From CAIPFQ01 sp964641775 (GTDB lineage Bacteria > Chlamydiota > Chlamydiia > Chlamydiales > SM23-39), in NCBI GenBank assembly GCA_964641775.1, contig CAZXLK010000088.1, forward strand, positions 1 through 5,767: a DNA stretch of 5,767 nt, in the 5' to 3' direction. Below the pieces are notes generated by a model. It was not told the DNA's origin and searched no databases. It saw only the letters and a program-made list of their open reading frames with translations. Position numbers and translations under genes: made by a program. This document shows positions 1-5,617 of this stretch, piece after piece (positions within the stretch are counted from its first letter, which is position 1; every line of letters starts with the position of its first letter).

Positions 1-440
1 TCTTTATAGACAGTAGCCACCAATTTTTTTGATAACGCATTGACACAGGAAACTCCGACTCCATGCAAACCGCCCGATACTTTATAGGTCGCCTTATCGA
101 ATTTACCTCCGGCATGAAGAATCGTCATGACGACTTCTAGCGCAGTGACATCGCGCCCTAGTTTTGCAGATTCTTTTTCGTGTTTTTCAATCGGAATTCC
201 CCGCCCATCATCTTCAACGCTCACTCCGCCATCTGCATGCAGCGTCACAGTAATGAGAGAGCAAAACCCCGCCATTGCCTCGTCGATGCTATTGTCAACG
301 ACTTCATAAACGAGTTGATGCAGGCCATTTGTGTGCGTATCCCCGATGTACATCCCGGGGCGCTCCCGCACTGCCTGAAGTCCTTCCAAAACAGTGATGG
401 AACTCGCACCATATTTTTTTTCATCTGCCATTGCTGTCAT
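1..440 (-). CDS. gyrB: DNA gyrase subunit B, N-terminal part (truncated by window edge)
   Basis: ATPase subunit of DNA gyrase, which with GyrA introduces negative supercoils. About 146 N-terminal residues are visible, running off the left edge. They form the start of the GHKL ATPase domain. Seen, numbered from the ATG at 440: VRERPGMYIGD at 24-34; the EVVDNSIDEA box with the expected catalytic Glu46 and Mg-binding Asn50; VEDDGRGIP at 75-83 with the ATP-contacting Asp77; the lid segment HAGGKF at 109-114; and GGLHGVGVSCVNALS at 123-137. All key residues present are intact. Two in-frame ATGs are possible: 440 (MTAMADEKKYG) and 431 (MADEKKYG). A GGATAAGG purine stretch overlapping the end of the upstream gene could serve either, and I cannot decide. 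The start lies 3 bases past the DUF721 stop, so the two are probably co-transcribed and translationally coupled. ParE is the alternative, but the position next to a DUF721 gene favours GyrB. Confidence 0.95.
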   Translation of the reverse strand, partial: MTAMADEKKYGASSITVLEGLQAVRERPGMYIGDTHTNGLHQLVYEVVDNSIDEAMAGFCSLITVTLHADGGVSVEDDGRGIPIEKHEKESAKLGRDVTALEVVMTILHAGGKFDKATYKVSGGLHGVGVSCVNALSKKLVATVYK

Positions 441-443
441 GCC

Positions 444-764
444 TTATCCAATGTTAAAGATGATATCTTTCACCTGAAATTTTTCTTGTAACTTTTTCAT
501 CAAGCGGGGCTTTTCAAAGCTTTTCAACACGCTAAAAAGCGTCGAGCTCTTCACAATCACGGTTAACACTCCATCTACAAATGAAACCGGCTCTGTAAGC
601 CCCGCCATACTTTTCCCAAGCAAAACGGCCCATTCCAAAACAATTTTTTCAAAGGGAATTTCCGCCCTTTTCCCAATGCCGGCCAATATTTCAGGAAGCA
701 AATCTTCGATCTTTCTTCCCGGAATTTTAGTCCCTTGAAAGTTTCTTGGAATGCGATAAGCCAT
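444..764 (-). CDS. DUF721 / DciA-like protein (candidate replicative helicase loader)
   Basis: Short protein of 106 residues matching the DUF721 (DciA) pattern. It has a Trp-centred helix followed by a small polar pocket (EWAVLLGKSMAGLTEPV, 44-60), then the strand DGVLTVIVKSST (64-75), a basic helix (82-97) and the closing VKDIIFNIG (98-106). The family fold is KH-like. In many bacteria DciA binds and helps load the replicative helicase DnaB, and its gene often sits near gyrB, recF or dnaA; here it lies directly upstream of gyrB. The basic N-terminus (RIPRNFQGTKIPGRK) fits a nucleic-acid partner. GGAG at 775-778 (read on the minus strand) lies 10 bases before the ATG. A TATAGT-like -10 at 785-790 is present, but I see no good -35. 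Family assignment rests on the motif pattern. The DnaB role in this lineage is inference from the family. I give no gene symbol because function in chlamydiae is not something I can confirm. Confidence 0.85.
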   Translation of the reverse strand: MAYRIPRNFQGTKIPGRKIEDLLPEILAGIGKRAEIPFEKIVLEWAVLLGKSMAGLTEPVSFVDGVLTVIVKSSTLFSVLKSFEKPRLMKKLQEKFQVKDIIFNIG

Positions 765-790
765 AGGAAAAATGCTCCAAATCCACTATA

Positions 791-811
791 CCTTTTTTTC
801 GTCAAAAAAGG
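791..811. repeat. AT-rich 8-bp hairpin upstream of the DUF721 gene
   Basis: CCTTTTTT (791-798) and AAAAAAGG (804-811) pair perfectly around a 5-base loop. The hairpin lies 27 bases upstream of the DUF721 ATG, next to its putative -10 (785-790). It is too weak in GC to be a convincing terminator stem by itself. It follows the U-rich end of the mgtE transcript and may be incidental low-complexity sequence. Confidence 0.35.
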
Positions 812-825
812 AACCGAAAAAAGGG

Positions 826-916
826 AAAAAATTCACCTTGAGAGATAGATACCACAGAGGCGGGGCGTTGCCCCGCACCCCAATTTTTTTCGCGCGCTTC
901 GCGCTCTCTCAAGGTG
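826..916 (-). terminator. Possible intrinsic terminator of mgtE
   Basis: Reading the minus strand downstream of mgtE, CACCTTGAGAGA (from plus 905-916) pairs perfectly over 12 bp with TCTCTCAAGGTG (from plus 834-845). The stem is followed at once by AATTTTTTCCCTTTTTT, a U-rich tail as expected of a factor-independent terminator. The enclosed 59 bases hold two further GC-rich hairpins: stem 860-866/870-876 (7 bp, loop GTT on the plus strand) and stem 892-896/900-904 (5 bp). The loop is much larger than in typical terminators, which lowers confidence. The structure separates mgtE from the DUF721-gyrB unit. Confidence 0.4.
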
Positions 917-931
917 TCTATCTCTGTGGTA
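834..931. repeat. Interleaved three-module inverted repeat between mgtE and the DUF721 gene
   Basis: Two blocks flank a GC-rich core. The left block (834-859) reads as three modules: CACCTTGAGAG, ATAGA and TACCACAGAG. The right block (906-931) reads CTCTCAAGGTG, TCTAT and CTCTGTGGTA. Each right module is the exact reverse complement of the left module in the same ordinal position: 834-844 with 906-916, 845-849 with 917-921, and 850-859 with 922-931. In an ordinary inverted repeat the module order would also be reversed. Here it is kept, so the stems interleave and full pairing would need a pseudoknot-like fold or a switch between alternatives. The core holds a 7-bp GC hairpin (860-876), a T7 run (884-890) and a GCGCG/CGCGC hairpin (892-904). 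It may be a dispersed intergenic element rather than a regulator. Confidence 0.75.
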
Positions 932-934
932 AAA

Positions 935-2392
935 TCAAAAAAACAAATTACTGATGCCAAGCGCAATGACGAAATAAATGGTCATGGAAAGAAAATCATT
1001 GAAGGCGGTAACGACGGGTCCTGCGGAGATTGCCGGATCGACTCCAATGCGGGAGAAAAAGAGTGGAGAAAAGACTCCAAGAAGCGTTCCTGCCGTACAT
1101 CCGCCCACAAGGCCAATGCCGACAATCGCGCCGACAACAGCCGGTGATGCAGAGCCGGTAATGGAGCCTACTACGGAATCGAGAAGATAGACTAAAAGCC
1201 CGCAGGTAACTCCAAAAATCACACCCGTGAAAAGTCCGCTTAAAAGCTCTTTCACAAGGGTCTCTCTTCGGCTTCCAATGGAAAGACCGCCCATAGCCAT
1301 CATCCGGACCAAAACAGTACTGCATTGCAATCCGATCGTTCCCGACATCCCATTGATGAGCGGAACAAAGAAGAGAGCAAAAGTTAAAATTCCCCCTTCA
1401 TATTTTTGAAAGGAAGACATGACCCCTACATTCAAAAGTCCTGCAAACAGCGTCACAAAAAGCCAAGGAGCTCTGGTTAAAAATCTCCTCATGATAGGAT
1501 CGTGGGAAGTAAACTTTTGATTCGTACCTGACATTTTCGCAATCGTCTCATCGGCCATGTCTTCCATTGCCTCGACGACGTCTTCATGGGCAATCACGCC
1601 GATCAGGAAGTTATCGATATCGACAACAGGCAAAGAGGGTATTTTATAGCGCTCGACGATGTCAATCACCTCTTCCCGCGTTGCATCGGCAGTGACTTTG
1701 TGCAAAATAGGGCGCATCACCTGGCGAAGCGGAGTTGGCGGTGGATTGATCATCATATTTCGAGCAGGGACGTAGCCTTGCAGCTCTCCTGCCGGATTTA
1801 AAATAAAAATCCCTTTTGTAAAATCTATTCTTGGATTGTCCCGAATGTAGGTTGCCGCTTCTCCAATGGTCATATCCATCGTGAAAGCAAAAAATTCAGA
1901 GGTCATGAGGCGGCCGGCGCTCTTGCGGTCATGCTTTTTCAGCTCGCGGATCCGGCTCGCTTTTTTGGAGTCAATGACCTCCATAAGTCTGCGGAAGCGC
2001 CTTTCGGGCATGTCTTCGACGACCCAAACTGCCTCATCGGTAGGCATCTGGTTAAAGATTTTCTTTAGCTCAACATCGTCGAGCTGGCGGAAAAGGGTTA
2101 GGCGGGTATCGCTATCGGTATTAACAATAAATTTGATTTTTGCGTCGCGGTTGGGAAGATTTTCAAATAAAACCGGACGGACATTGTGGGGAAGGTGGGA
2201 TGCCGCATAGGCAAGGTCGATGGGTGAGTGTTCGCAGGCGATCTTGACGATATCGTGGAGAATAACTTTAGATGTTTGCTTATGGAAGGCCTTTTCAAGT
2301 TTTTCCTTTAAAAGGTCGTCGATCCTTCCTGTTTGCGACTCCAATTGACTGGCGCCGTTTTCGATCTCTTCTTCATTGGAATGGGTATCCAT
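935..2392 (-). CDS. mgtE: MgtE family magnesium transporter/channel
   Basis: Inner-membrane Mg2+ channel of 485 residues (about 450 is usual). The extra length is an acidic, Ser/Gln-rich N-terminal tail (1-25). Order of parts: helical MgtE N domain, about 40-155; two CBS domains, about 160-225 (GRLMTSEFFAF) and 226-285 (VMRPILHKV, IPSLPVVDIDNFLIGVIAHEDVVEAM); a connecting helix; then five membrane helices at roughly 309-326, 335-363, 381-404, 416-447 and 456-482. Family hallmarks are RAPWL at 307-311, FVPLINGMSGTIGLQCST at 342-359 and VDPAISAGPVV at 451-461. Asp466 near the last helix is a good candidate for the conserved pore aspartate. In known MgtE proteins the N and CBS domains sense cytosolic Mg2+ and close the pore. 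The start is supported by AGAGGGG about 9 bases before the ATG. It is divergent from typA, and no M-box riboswitch fits in the short leader. The gene appears intact. Confidence 0.96.
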   Translation of the reverse strand: MDTHSNEEEIENGASQLESQTGRIDDLLKEKLEKAFHKQTSKVILHDIVKIACEHSPIDLAYAASHLPHNVRPVLFENLPNRDAKIKFIVNTDSDTRLTLFRQLDDVELKKIFNQMPTDEAVWVVEDMPERRFRRLMEVIDSKKASRIRELKKHDRKSAGRLMTSEFFAFTMDMTIGEAATYIRDNPRIDFTKGIFILNPAGELQGYVPARNMMINPPPTPLRQVMRPILHKVTADATREEVIDIVERYKIPSLPVVDIDNFLIGVIAHEDVVEAMEDMADETIAKMSGTNQKFTSHDPIMRRFLTRAPWLFVTLFAGLLNVGVMSSFQKYEGGILTFALFFVPLINGMSGTIGLQCSTVLVRMMAMGGLSIGSRRETLVKELLSGLFTGVIFGVTCGLLVYLLDSVVGSITGSASPAVVGAIVGIGLVGGCTAGTLLGVFSPLFFSRIGVDPAISAGPVVTAFNDFLSMTIYFVIALGISNLFF

Positions 2393-2442
2393 GGCGCCGC
2401 CCCTCTAACTACATTTATTCATATCCTCAATTTCTGAGGTGC

Positions 2443-2472
2443 ATTTTATCCTAAATTTCCCCTTTTTTACAA
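2443..2472 (-). promoter_or_regulatory. Putative mgtE promoter
   Basis: On the minus strand, TTGTAA (plus 2467-2472, 4 of 6 to consensus) is separated by 18 bases from TAAAAT (plus 2443-2448, 5 of 6). This predicts a start near 2436 and a leader of about 44 bases before the mgtE ATG. A small hairpin (CCTCA/TGAGG, 2425-2439) would fall at the 5' end of that leader. The assignment is by eye only, but a minus-strand promoter is expected in this 106-base divergent gap. Confidence 0.45.
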
Positions 2473-2495
2473 TGAAAAGAATATGTTATTATTAC
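2466..2495 (+). promoter_or_regulatory. Putative typA promoter, overlapping the mgtE -35
   Basis: TTTACA (2466-2471, 5 of 6 to the -35 consensus) lies upstream of two overlapping -10 candidates. TATTAT (2487-2492, 5 of 6) has a 15-base spacer, and TATTAC (2490-2495, 4 of 6) has an 18-base spacer. Either would start transcription at about 2499-2502, on the tandem ATGs of typA. The -35 shares bases with the -35 of the divergent mgtE promoter (2467-2472), so simultaneous occupancy by two polymerases is unlikely. Because the upstream gene is divergent, typA transcription has to begin in this gap or from within mgtE on the opposite strand. Confidence 0.45.
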
Positions 2496-2498
2496 CGC

Positions 2499-4316
2499 AT
2501 GATGAAACCACAAGATATTCGAAATATTGCAATTATTGCCCATATCGACCATGGAAAGACGACTCTCCTCGATAGTTTGCTCAAACAAGCCAACATCTTC
2601 CGCGAACATGAAAAGGTCCCCGAGAGGGTCATGGACAGCTTTGACCAGGAAAGAGAAAGGGGCATTACGATCTTTGCCAAACACACCTGTGTATATTATA
2701 AAAATTTTAAGATTAATATTATTGACACCCCCGGCCACGCCGACTTTTCCGGAGAAGTGGAAAGGGTCTTAGGGATGGTCAATTCGGTCCTCCTTCTTGT
2801 CGATGCTCAAGAAGGCCCCATGCCGCAAACGCGATTTGTTCTATCCGCTGCCCTTAAAATGGGCCTTCGCCCCATCGTTGTATTGAATAAAATCGACCGC
2901 CCTCACGCCAATCCCGACCGCACCTTAAATTTAACATTTGATCTTTTCATGGAGCTTGGCGCAAATGACGAGCAGCTCGATTTTCCCTACATCTATGCAT
3001 CCGGATTCAGTGGCTATGCAATCAATGATCTCAAAGATGAAAAAAAAGATCTCATCCCACTTTTTGATTTGATCATTGCAAAAGCTCCCCCTCCGCCCGG
3101 AAATCTTGATCTTCCCTTTCTGATGCAATCGGCAACCTTGAGCTATGACGACTATGTCGGGCGCCAAGCATGCGGGCGAATAATAGAGGGCAAAATTGCA
3201 AAAGGAGATACCGTTACCCGAATCGATCGAAACGGCAATCATACCCAGCATAAAATTGTTAAGATCGAAGGCCATCTTGGCTTGAAAAAAGTAGAAGTGG
3301 AAGAAGCAGGAGCAGGAGATATAGCAACTCTTTCCGGCATTCCTGAAATTGATATTGGCGATACGATTTGCTCTTCCGATAAAATTGTACAACTTCCCCC
3401 GATTACTCTTGCAGAGCCAACGGTTTCTGTGGAATTCATGGTCAATGCAAGTCCATTTGCAGGCCGTGATGGAAAACATGTCACCATGAATAAACTCCGC
3501 GATCGTCTGATGCGGGAAAAGAGGGCAAATATTTCGCTCATAATTGAAGAAATTGCCGATCGAGACGATGCCATGCGGGTTGCCGGAAGAGGCGAGCTTC
3601 ATTTGGCCGTTTTAATTGAAACAATGCGAAGAGAAGGATATGAAGTTGCGATTTCCAAGCCAAAAGTAATCACAAAAGAAGTGGATGGCATGGTCGAAGA
3701 GCCAATGGAAAGAGTCCATGTTGAAGTGCCTGAGAATTATTCCGGGACTGTCATCGAAGATCTTTCTCGACGAAAAGGGGAAATGCGCTCTTTAGTCACA
3801 TCGGAGCATGGCCTGACAACGCTCCAATTTCTTGTCCCTACACGCGGCCTTATGGGATATCGCAATGATTTTCTTACCCGAACCTCAGGTCTTGGCGTTC
3901 TCACTTCCATTTTTGAAACTTTTGCTCCCTGGAAAGGAGATATGGCAGGCCGCAGCCGCGGCGTGATGATTTCCAATAGCCCGGGAAAAGCCAATGGCTA
4001 TGCTCTTTTTAATCTGCAAGATCGGGGCACTCTTTTCGTGAAACCAGGCGACGAAGTCTACGAAGGGATGATTGTCGGTGAACATTCCCGCGATAACGAC
4101 ATCATCGTAAATTCCACCAAAGCCAAACAGCTCACCAATGTTAGAGCCGCCGGCAGCGATGAAAACATCATCCTCACCCCTCCTCGCAAATTCACCCTCG
4201 AGCAAGCGATCGATTACATCGCCGATGACGAGCTCGTCGAAGTCACTCCCAACTTCATCCGCCTTCGGAAACAATACCTCACCGAAAACGAGCGCAAACG
4301 GCAATCCAGAGGATAA
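2499..4316 (+). CDS. typA: Translational GTPase TypA/BipA
   Basis: Ribosome-binding GTPase related to EF-G and LepA. In other bacteria it supports 50S assembly and growth under stress or cold. From the ATG at 2499 it has 605 residues, close to the usual ~607. The G domain shows AHIDHGKT (G1, 14-21), RERGITI with Thr57 (G2), DTPGH (G3, 76-80), NKID (G4, 130-133) and YASGFSGYA (G5 region, 166-174). Beta-barrel, EF-G III-like and V-like domains follow. The BipA-specific C-terminal part has PTRGLMGYRNDFLT (from 445), GEHSRDND (527-534) and DDELVEVTP (576-584), ending in the typical LRKQYLTENERKR. The frame is open upstream to 2439 (also ATG at 2472), but family alignment puts the start at 2499 or 2502. 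No Shine-Dalgarno precedes these ATGs, and the best -10 lies only a few bases upstream, hinting at a leaderless mRNA. The gene is intact. A palindrome follows its stop. Confidence 0.96.
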   Translation: MMKPQDIRNIAIIAHIDHGKTTLLDSLLKQANIFREHEKVPERVMDSFDQERERGITIFAKHTCVYYKNFKINIIDTPGHADFSGEVERVLGMVNSVLLLVDAQEGPMPQTRFVLSAALKMGLRPIVVLNKIDRPHANPDRTLNLTFDLFMELGANDEQLDFPYIYASGFSGYAINDLKDEKKDLIPLFDLIIAKAPPPPGNLDLPFLMQSATLSYDDYVGRQACGRIIEGKIAKGDTVTRIDRNGNHTQHKIVKIEGHLGLKKVEVEEAGAGDIATLSGIPEIDIGDTICSSDKIVQLPPITLAEPTVSVEFMVNASPFAGRDGKHVTMNKLRDRLMREKRANISLIIEEIADRDDAMRVAGRGELHLAVLIETMRREGYEVAISKPKVITKEVDGMVEEPMERVHVEVPENYSGTVIEDLSRRKGEMRSLVTSEHGLTTLQFLVPTRGLMGYRNDFLTRTSGLGVLTSIFETFAPWKGDMAGRSRGVMISNSPGKANGYALFNLQDRGTLFVKPGDEVYEGMIVGEHSRDNDIIVNSTKAKQLTNVRAAGSDENIILTPPRKFTLEQAIDYIADDELVEVTPNFIRLRKQYLTENERKRQSRG

Positions 4317-4317
4317 C

Positions 4318-4352
4318 TTGACAGATTTGCGATTCAATCGTAAATCTGTCAA
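4318..4352. terminator. 16-bp-stem palindrome directly after typA
   Basis: TTGACAGATTTGCGAT (4318-4333) pairs with ATCGTAAATCTGTCAA (4337-4352) around a three-base loop TCA. All 16 positions pair in RNA, with a single G-U wobble. It begins one base after the typA stop and lies between convergent genes. Neither strand has a T-run after the stem, so it is not a canonical intrinsic terminator. It may act as a 3'-end stabilising hairpin, as a weak bidirectional terminator, or be a copy of a dispersed palindrome. The structure is certain; the role is not. Confidence 0.5.
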
Positions 4353-4409
4353 ACCCTGCTCTACGAACGAGCGTCAACTTTCACAAAATTTATCGAATTT
4401 ATTGAGTGG

Positions 4410-4697
4410 TTATCTCTTCTTTTTCATGAACTCAATGAAGAAAGTGGCAGCTCCAAATAAGAGAAGAAGAAGCCCTACAATGAGAAGAAGTTCGGCACTT
4501 TGCAAATATCCGCTATCGCCCCTTACTGACCATTCATGAACAACAGCCCCGCCAAAGACTCTGTTCCAAATAGGCGGAGAGCTCTCTATCACAATTTCAT
4601 CATGTGGGTATGTGTAATGATGAGAAGAAAAGATCGCTATGACCCCAAGAACGATTAATCCGATAGCAAGCCATAGTTTTGTACTAGAATTTTTCAT
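4410..4697 (-). CDS. Small two-helix membrane protein, unknown function
   Basis: I do not recognise a family. The product has 95 residues. A short basic N-terminus (MKNSSTK) leads into a hydrophobic helix (about 8-24). A polar loop of about 43 residues follows (25-67; it holds HHYTYPHDE and a Trp/Gly-rich stretch, PPIWNRVFGG). A second helix (about 68-90, rich in Leu, Val and Phe) ends in the basic tail KKKR. Positive charges at both ends predict both termini in the cytoplasm and the loop outside, so the first helix would be an uncleaved signal anchor. The case for a real gene is the strong GGAGGAG Shine-Dalgarno (plus 4701-4707) ending 3 bases before the ATG, plus the clean membrane topology. 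It is convergent with typA and divergent from the F-box-like gene. The loop is too long and the N-terminus too short for a typical chlamydial Inc protein. Confidence 0.75.
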   Translation of the reverse strand: MKNSSTKLWLAIGLIVLGVIAIFSSHHYTYPHDEIVIESSPPIWNRVFGGAVVHEWSVRGDSGYLQSAELLLIVGLLLLLFGAATFFIEFMKKKR

Positions 4698-4763
4698 TCA
4701 CTCCTCCAATGCTTTTCTTCCACATACCAGATTCACTAATATTTTCAGTAAAAAAAAATCCAC

Positions 4764-4793
4764 TTGCCATATCTTTATATTTTGTGAGATAAA
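4764..4793 (+). promoter_or_regulatory. Putative promoter of the F-box-like gene
   Basis: TTGCCA (4764-4769, 4 of 6) and GATAAA (4788-4793, 4 of 6) are 18 bases apart, 22 bases upstream of the ATG at 4815. The Shine-Dalgarno GGAGG (4805-4809) lies between, 5 bases before the ATG. Surrounding sequence is AT-rich. Assigned by eye; an alternative sigma factor for a late gene cannot be excluded. Confidence 0.35.
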
Positions 4794-4814
4794 TCCTTAA
4801 AAACGGAGGTTTTT

Positions 4815-5498
4815 ATGTCTGTCTCCGAATCCCCAATCAGATTCGTCCCTGAGCCGTTGACGCAAATGATGTTAGATTGTTTGAGTAGGCAAGATTTAGA
4901 ATCGGCAAGTGTTGTGAGTCGTGCAATTCACCGCTCGGTTCTTATTGCAGATGAGAGGAATACTCCTTTGCATCTGCGAGAATTTATCGATTTTAGTATT
5001 GCTTATCTGGAAAACAACAACCTGGATACAATATTTACCGAACCGATCAAACTCCTTAAAGCCACCAGGGCCAATATTCGATCTAAAGCAAGTGCAGAAA
5101 TTGCCCTCGATGAGATGATCCAAATTTTCCTGCATCTGCATCCCGAAGATTGTGAAACGAAATTCAATTTTGGAAATATTTTTAACTCCTATGCACAAAC
5201 CAACATCGTGAAAGCGATCGATCTTTACAATGTCATTGCAGATACAGATATTAGCGGGGAGGCGCTTTTACAGCTCTCTATGGTATTGGGCGATTGGGAC
5301 AATCCCAACCAAGCAATAGAACTTGCTCAACTCATTCGAGAGTCCTATTCAAGAAGTACTGCCATGGAAAAAATTGCAAAGTCCTTTGCCAGGCTAAAGG
5401 AATTTGGCAGAGCAGTCGATCTTTTAAACGATATCACAGATGAAGAAATCCGAAAAAGCACCGACCTATTTATTTCTTCTTGTGTGCTTGCCCGCTAG
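4815..5498 (+). CDS. F-box-like protein with helical (TPR-like) repeats, candidate host-directed effector
   Basis: Protein of 227 residues, predicted all-helical. Residues 11-43 follow the F-box pattern: VPEPLTQMMLDCL, then RQDLESASVVSRAIHRSV, corresponding to the LP-x-E-L...I...L...DL...S-VS-R-W of eukaryotic F-boxes, with Ile where Trp is usual. From about 132 there are repeats of roughly 33 residues starting AIDLYNVI (134), AIELAQLI (167) and AVDLLNDI (200), each followed by a second helix, as in TPR-like solenoids. The last repeat ends abruptly at the stop, so the protein may be shortened. No signal peptide or membrane segment is seen. In eukaryotes F-boxes recruit Skp1-cullin ubiquitin ligases, and amoeba-associated chlamydiae and Legionella encode such proteins. 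Ubiquitin-pathway targeting here is inference. The start is supported by GGAGG 5 bases upstream. It could instead be a plain helical-repeat protein with a chance F-box resemblance. Confidence 0.8.
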   Translation: MSVSESPIRFVPEPLTQMMLDCLSRQDLESASVVSRAIHRSVLIADERNTPLHLREFIDFSIAYLENNNLDTIFTEPIKLLKATRANIRSKASAEIALDEMIQIFLHLHPEDCETKFNFGNIFNSYAQTNIVKAIDLYNVIADTDISGEALLQLSMVLGDWDNPNQAIELAQLIRESYSRSTAMEKIAKSFARLKEFGRAVDLLNDITDEEIRKSTDLFISSCVLAR

Positions 5499-5559
5499 TC
5501 TATCTCTGGCTGGCTAACAAGATCTAAATGATGAAGATTCCTGACCAGGCATAGCGCCT

Positions 5560-5576
5560 CCTTTTCATTAAAAAGG
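5560..5576. repeat. Small AT-rich hairpin downstream of the F-box-like gene
   Basis: CCTTTT (5560-5565) pairs with AAAAGG (5571-5576) around the loop CATTA. It lies 62 bases after the stop of the F-box-like gene and has no T-run after it, so it is at most a weak 3'-end structure. Confidence 0.3.
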
Positions 5577-5617
5577 GCAGGATTTACATGATCAAACGGG
5601 CAGGATGAGCAGGATGA
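5575..5617 (+). repeat. GGGCAGGAT direct repeats with a tandem 9-mer
   Basis: GGGCAGGAT occurs at 5575-5583 and again at 5598-5606. GCAGGATGA is tandemly repeated at 5600-5608 and 5609-5617. Short AGGAT-containing repeats of this style recur between genes in many bacterial genomes, so this is probably one copy of a dispersed intergenic family. Confidence 0.6.

Noticed and set aside
180..491. 103-codon plus-strand frame opposite gyrB
   Set aside because: It runs antisense to the conserved ATPase domain of GyrB and into the DUF721 gene, with no recognisable protein features.
996..1325. Open minus-strand frame of 109 codons, and similar plus-strand frames, inside mgtE
   Set aside because: They lie wholly within the well-supported mgtE gene in other frames, have no convincing ribosome site and give compositionally odd, Arg/Cys-rich proteins.
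2393..2442. M-box (Mg2+-sensing) riboswitch in the mgtE leader
   Set aside because: The predicted leader is about 44 bases, far too short for an M-box, and only one 5-bp hairpin is visible. Mg2+ control is more likely through the protein's own N and CBS domains.
2931..3602. Long open frame of 223 codons antisense to typA
   Set aside because: It overlaps conserved GTPase coding sequence over its full length and its product shows no family pattern; it is a codon-bias shadow.
3885..4352. 155-codon minus-strand frame starting in the palindrome after typA
   Set aside because: It is antisense to the conserved BipA C-terminal domain. Its first codons are simply the palindrome read backwards, and it has no ribosome site.
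4410..4697. Chlamydial inclusion-membrane (Inc) protein
   Set aside because: Inc proteins have a two-lobed hydrophobic domain with a short turn. Here the two helices are separated by about 43 polar residues and the N-terminus is only seven residues long.
5498..5508. 11-base match GTCTATCTCTG to 916-926 in the mgtE downstream element
   Set aside because: A few 11-base matches are expected by chance in a window this size, and similarity does not extend on either side.
5575..5617. CRISPR array
   Set aside because: Repeats are only 9 bases, irregularly spaced and partly tandem, with no unique spacers of uniform length.
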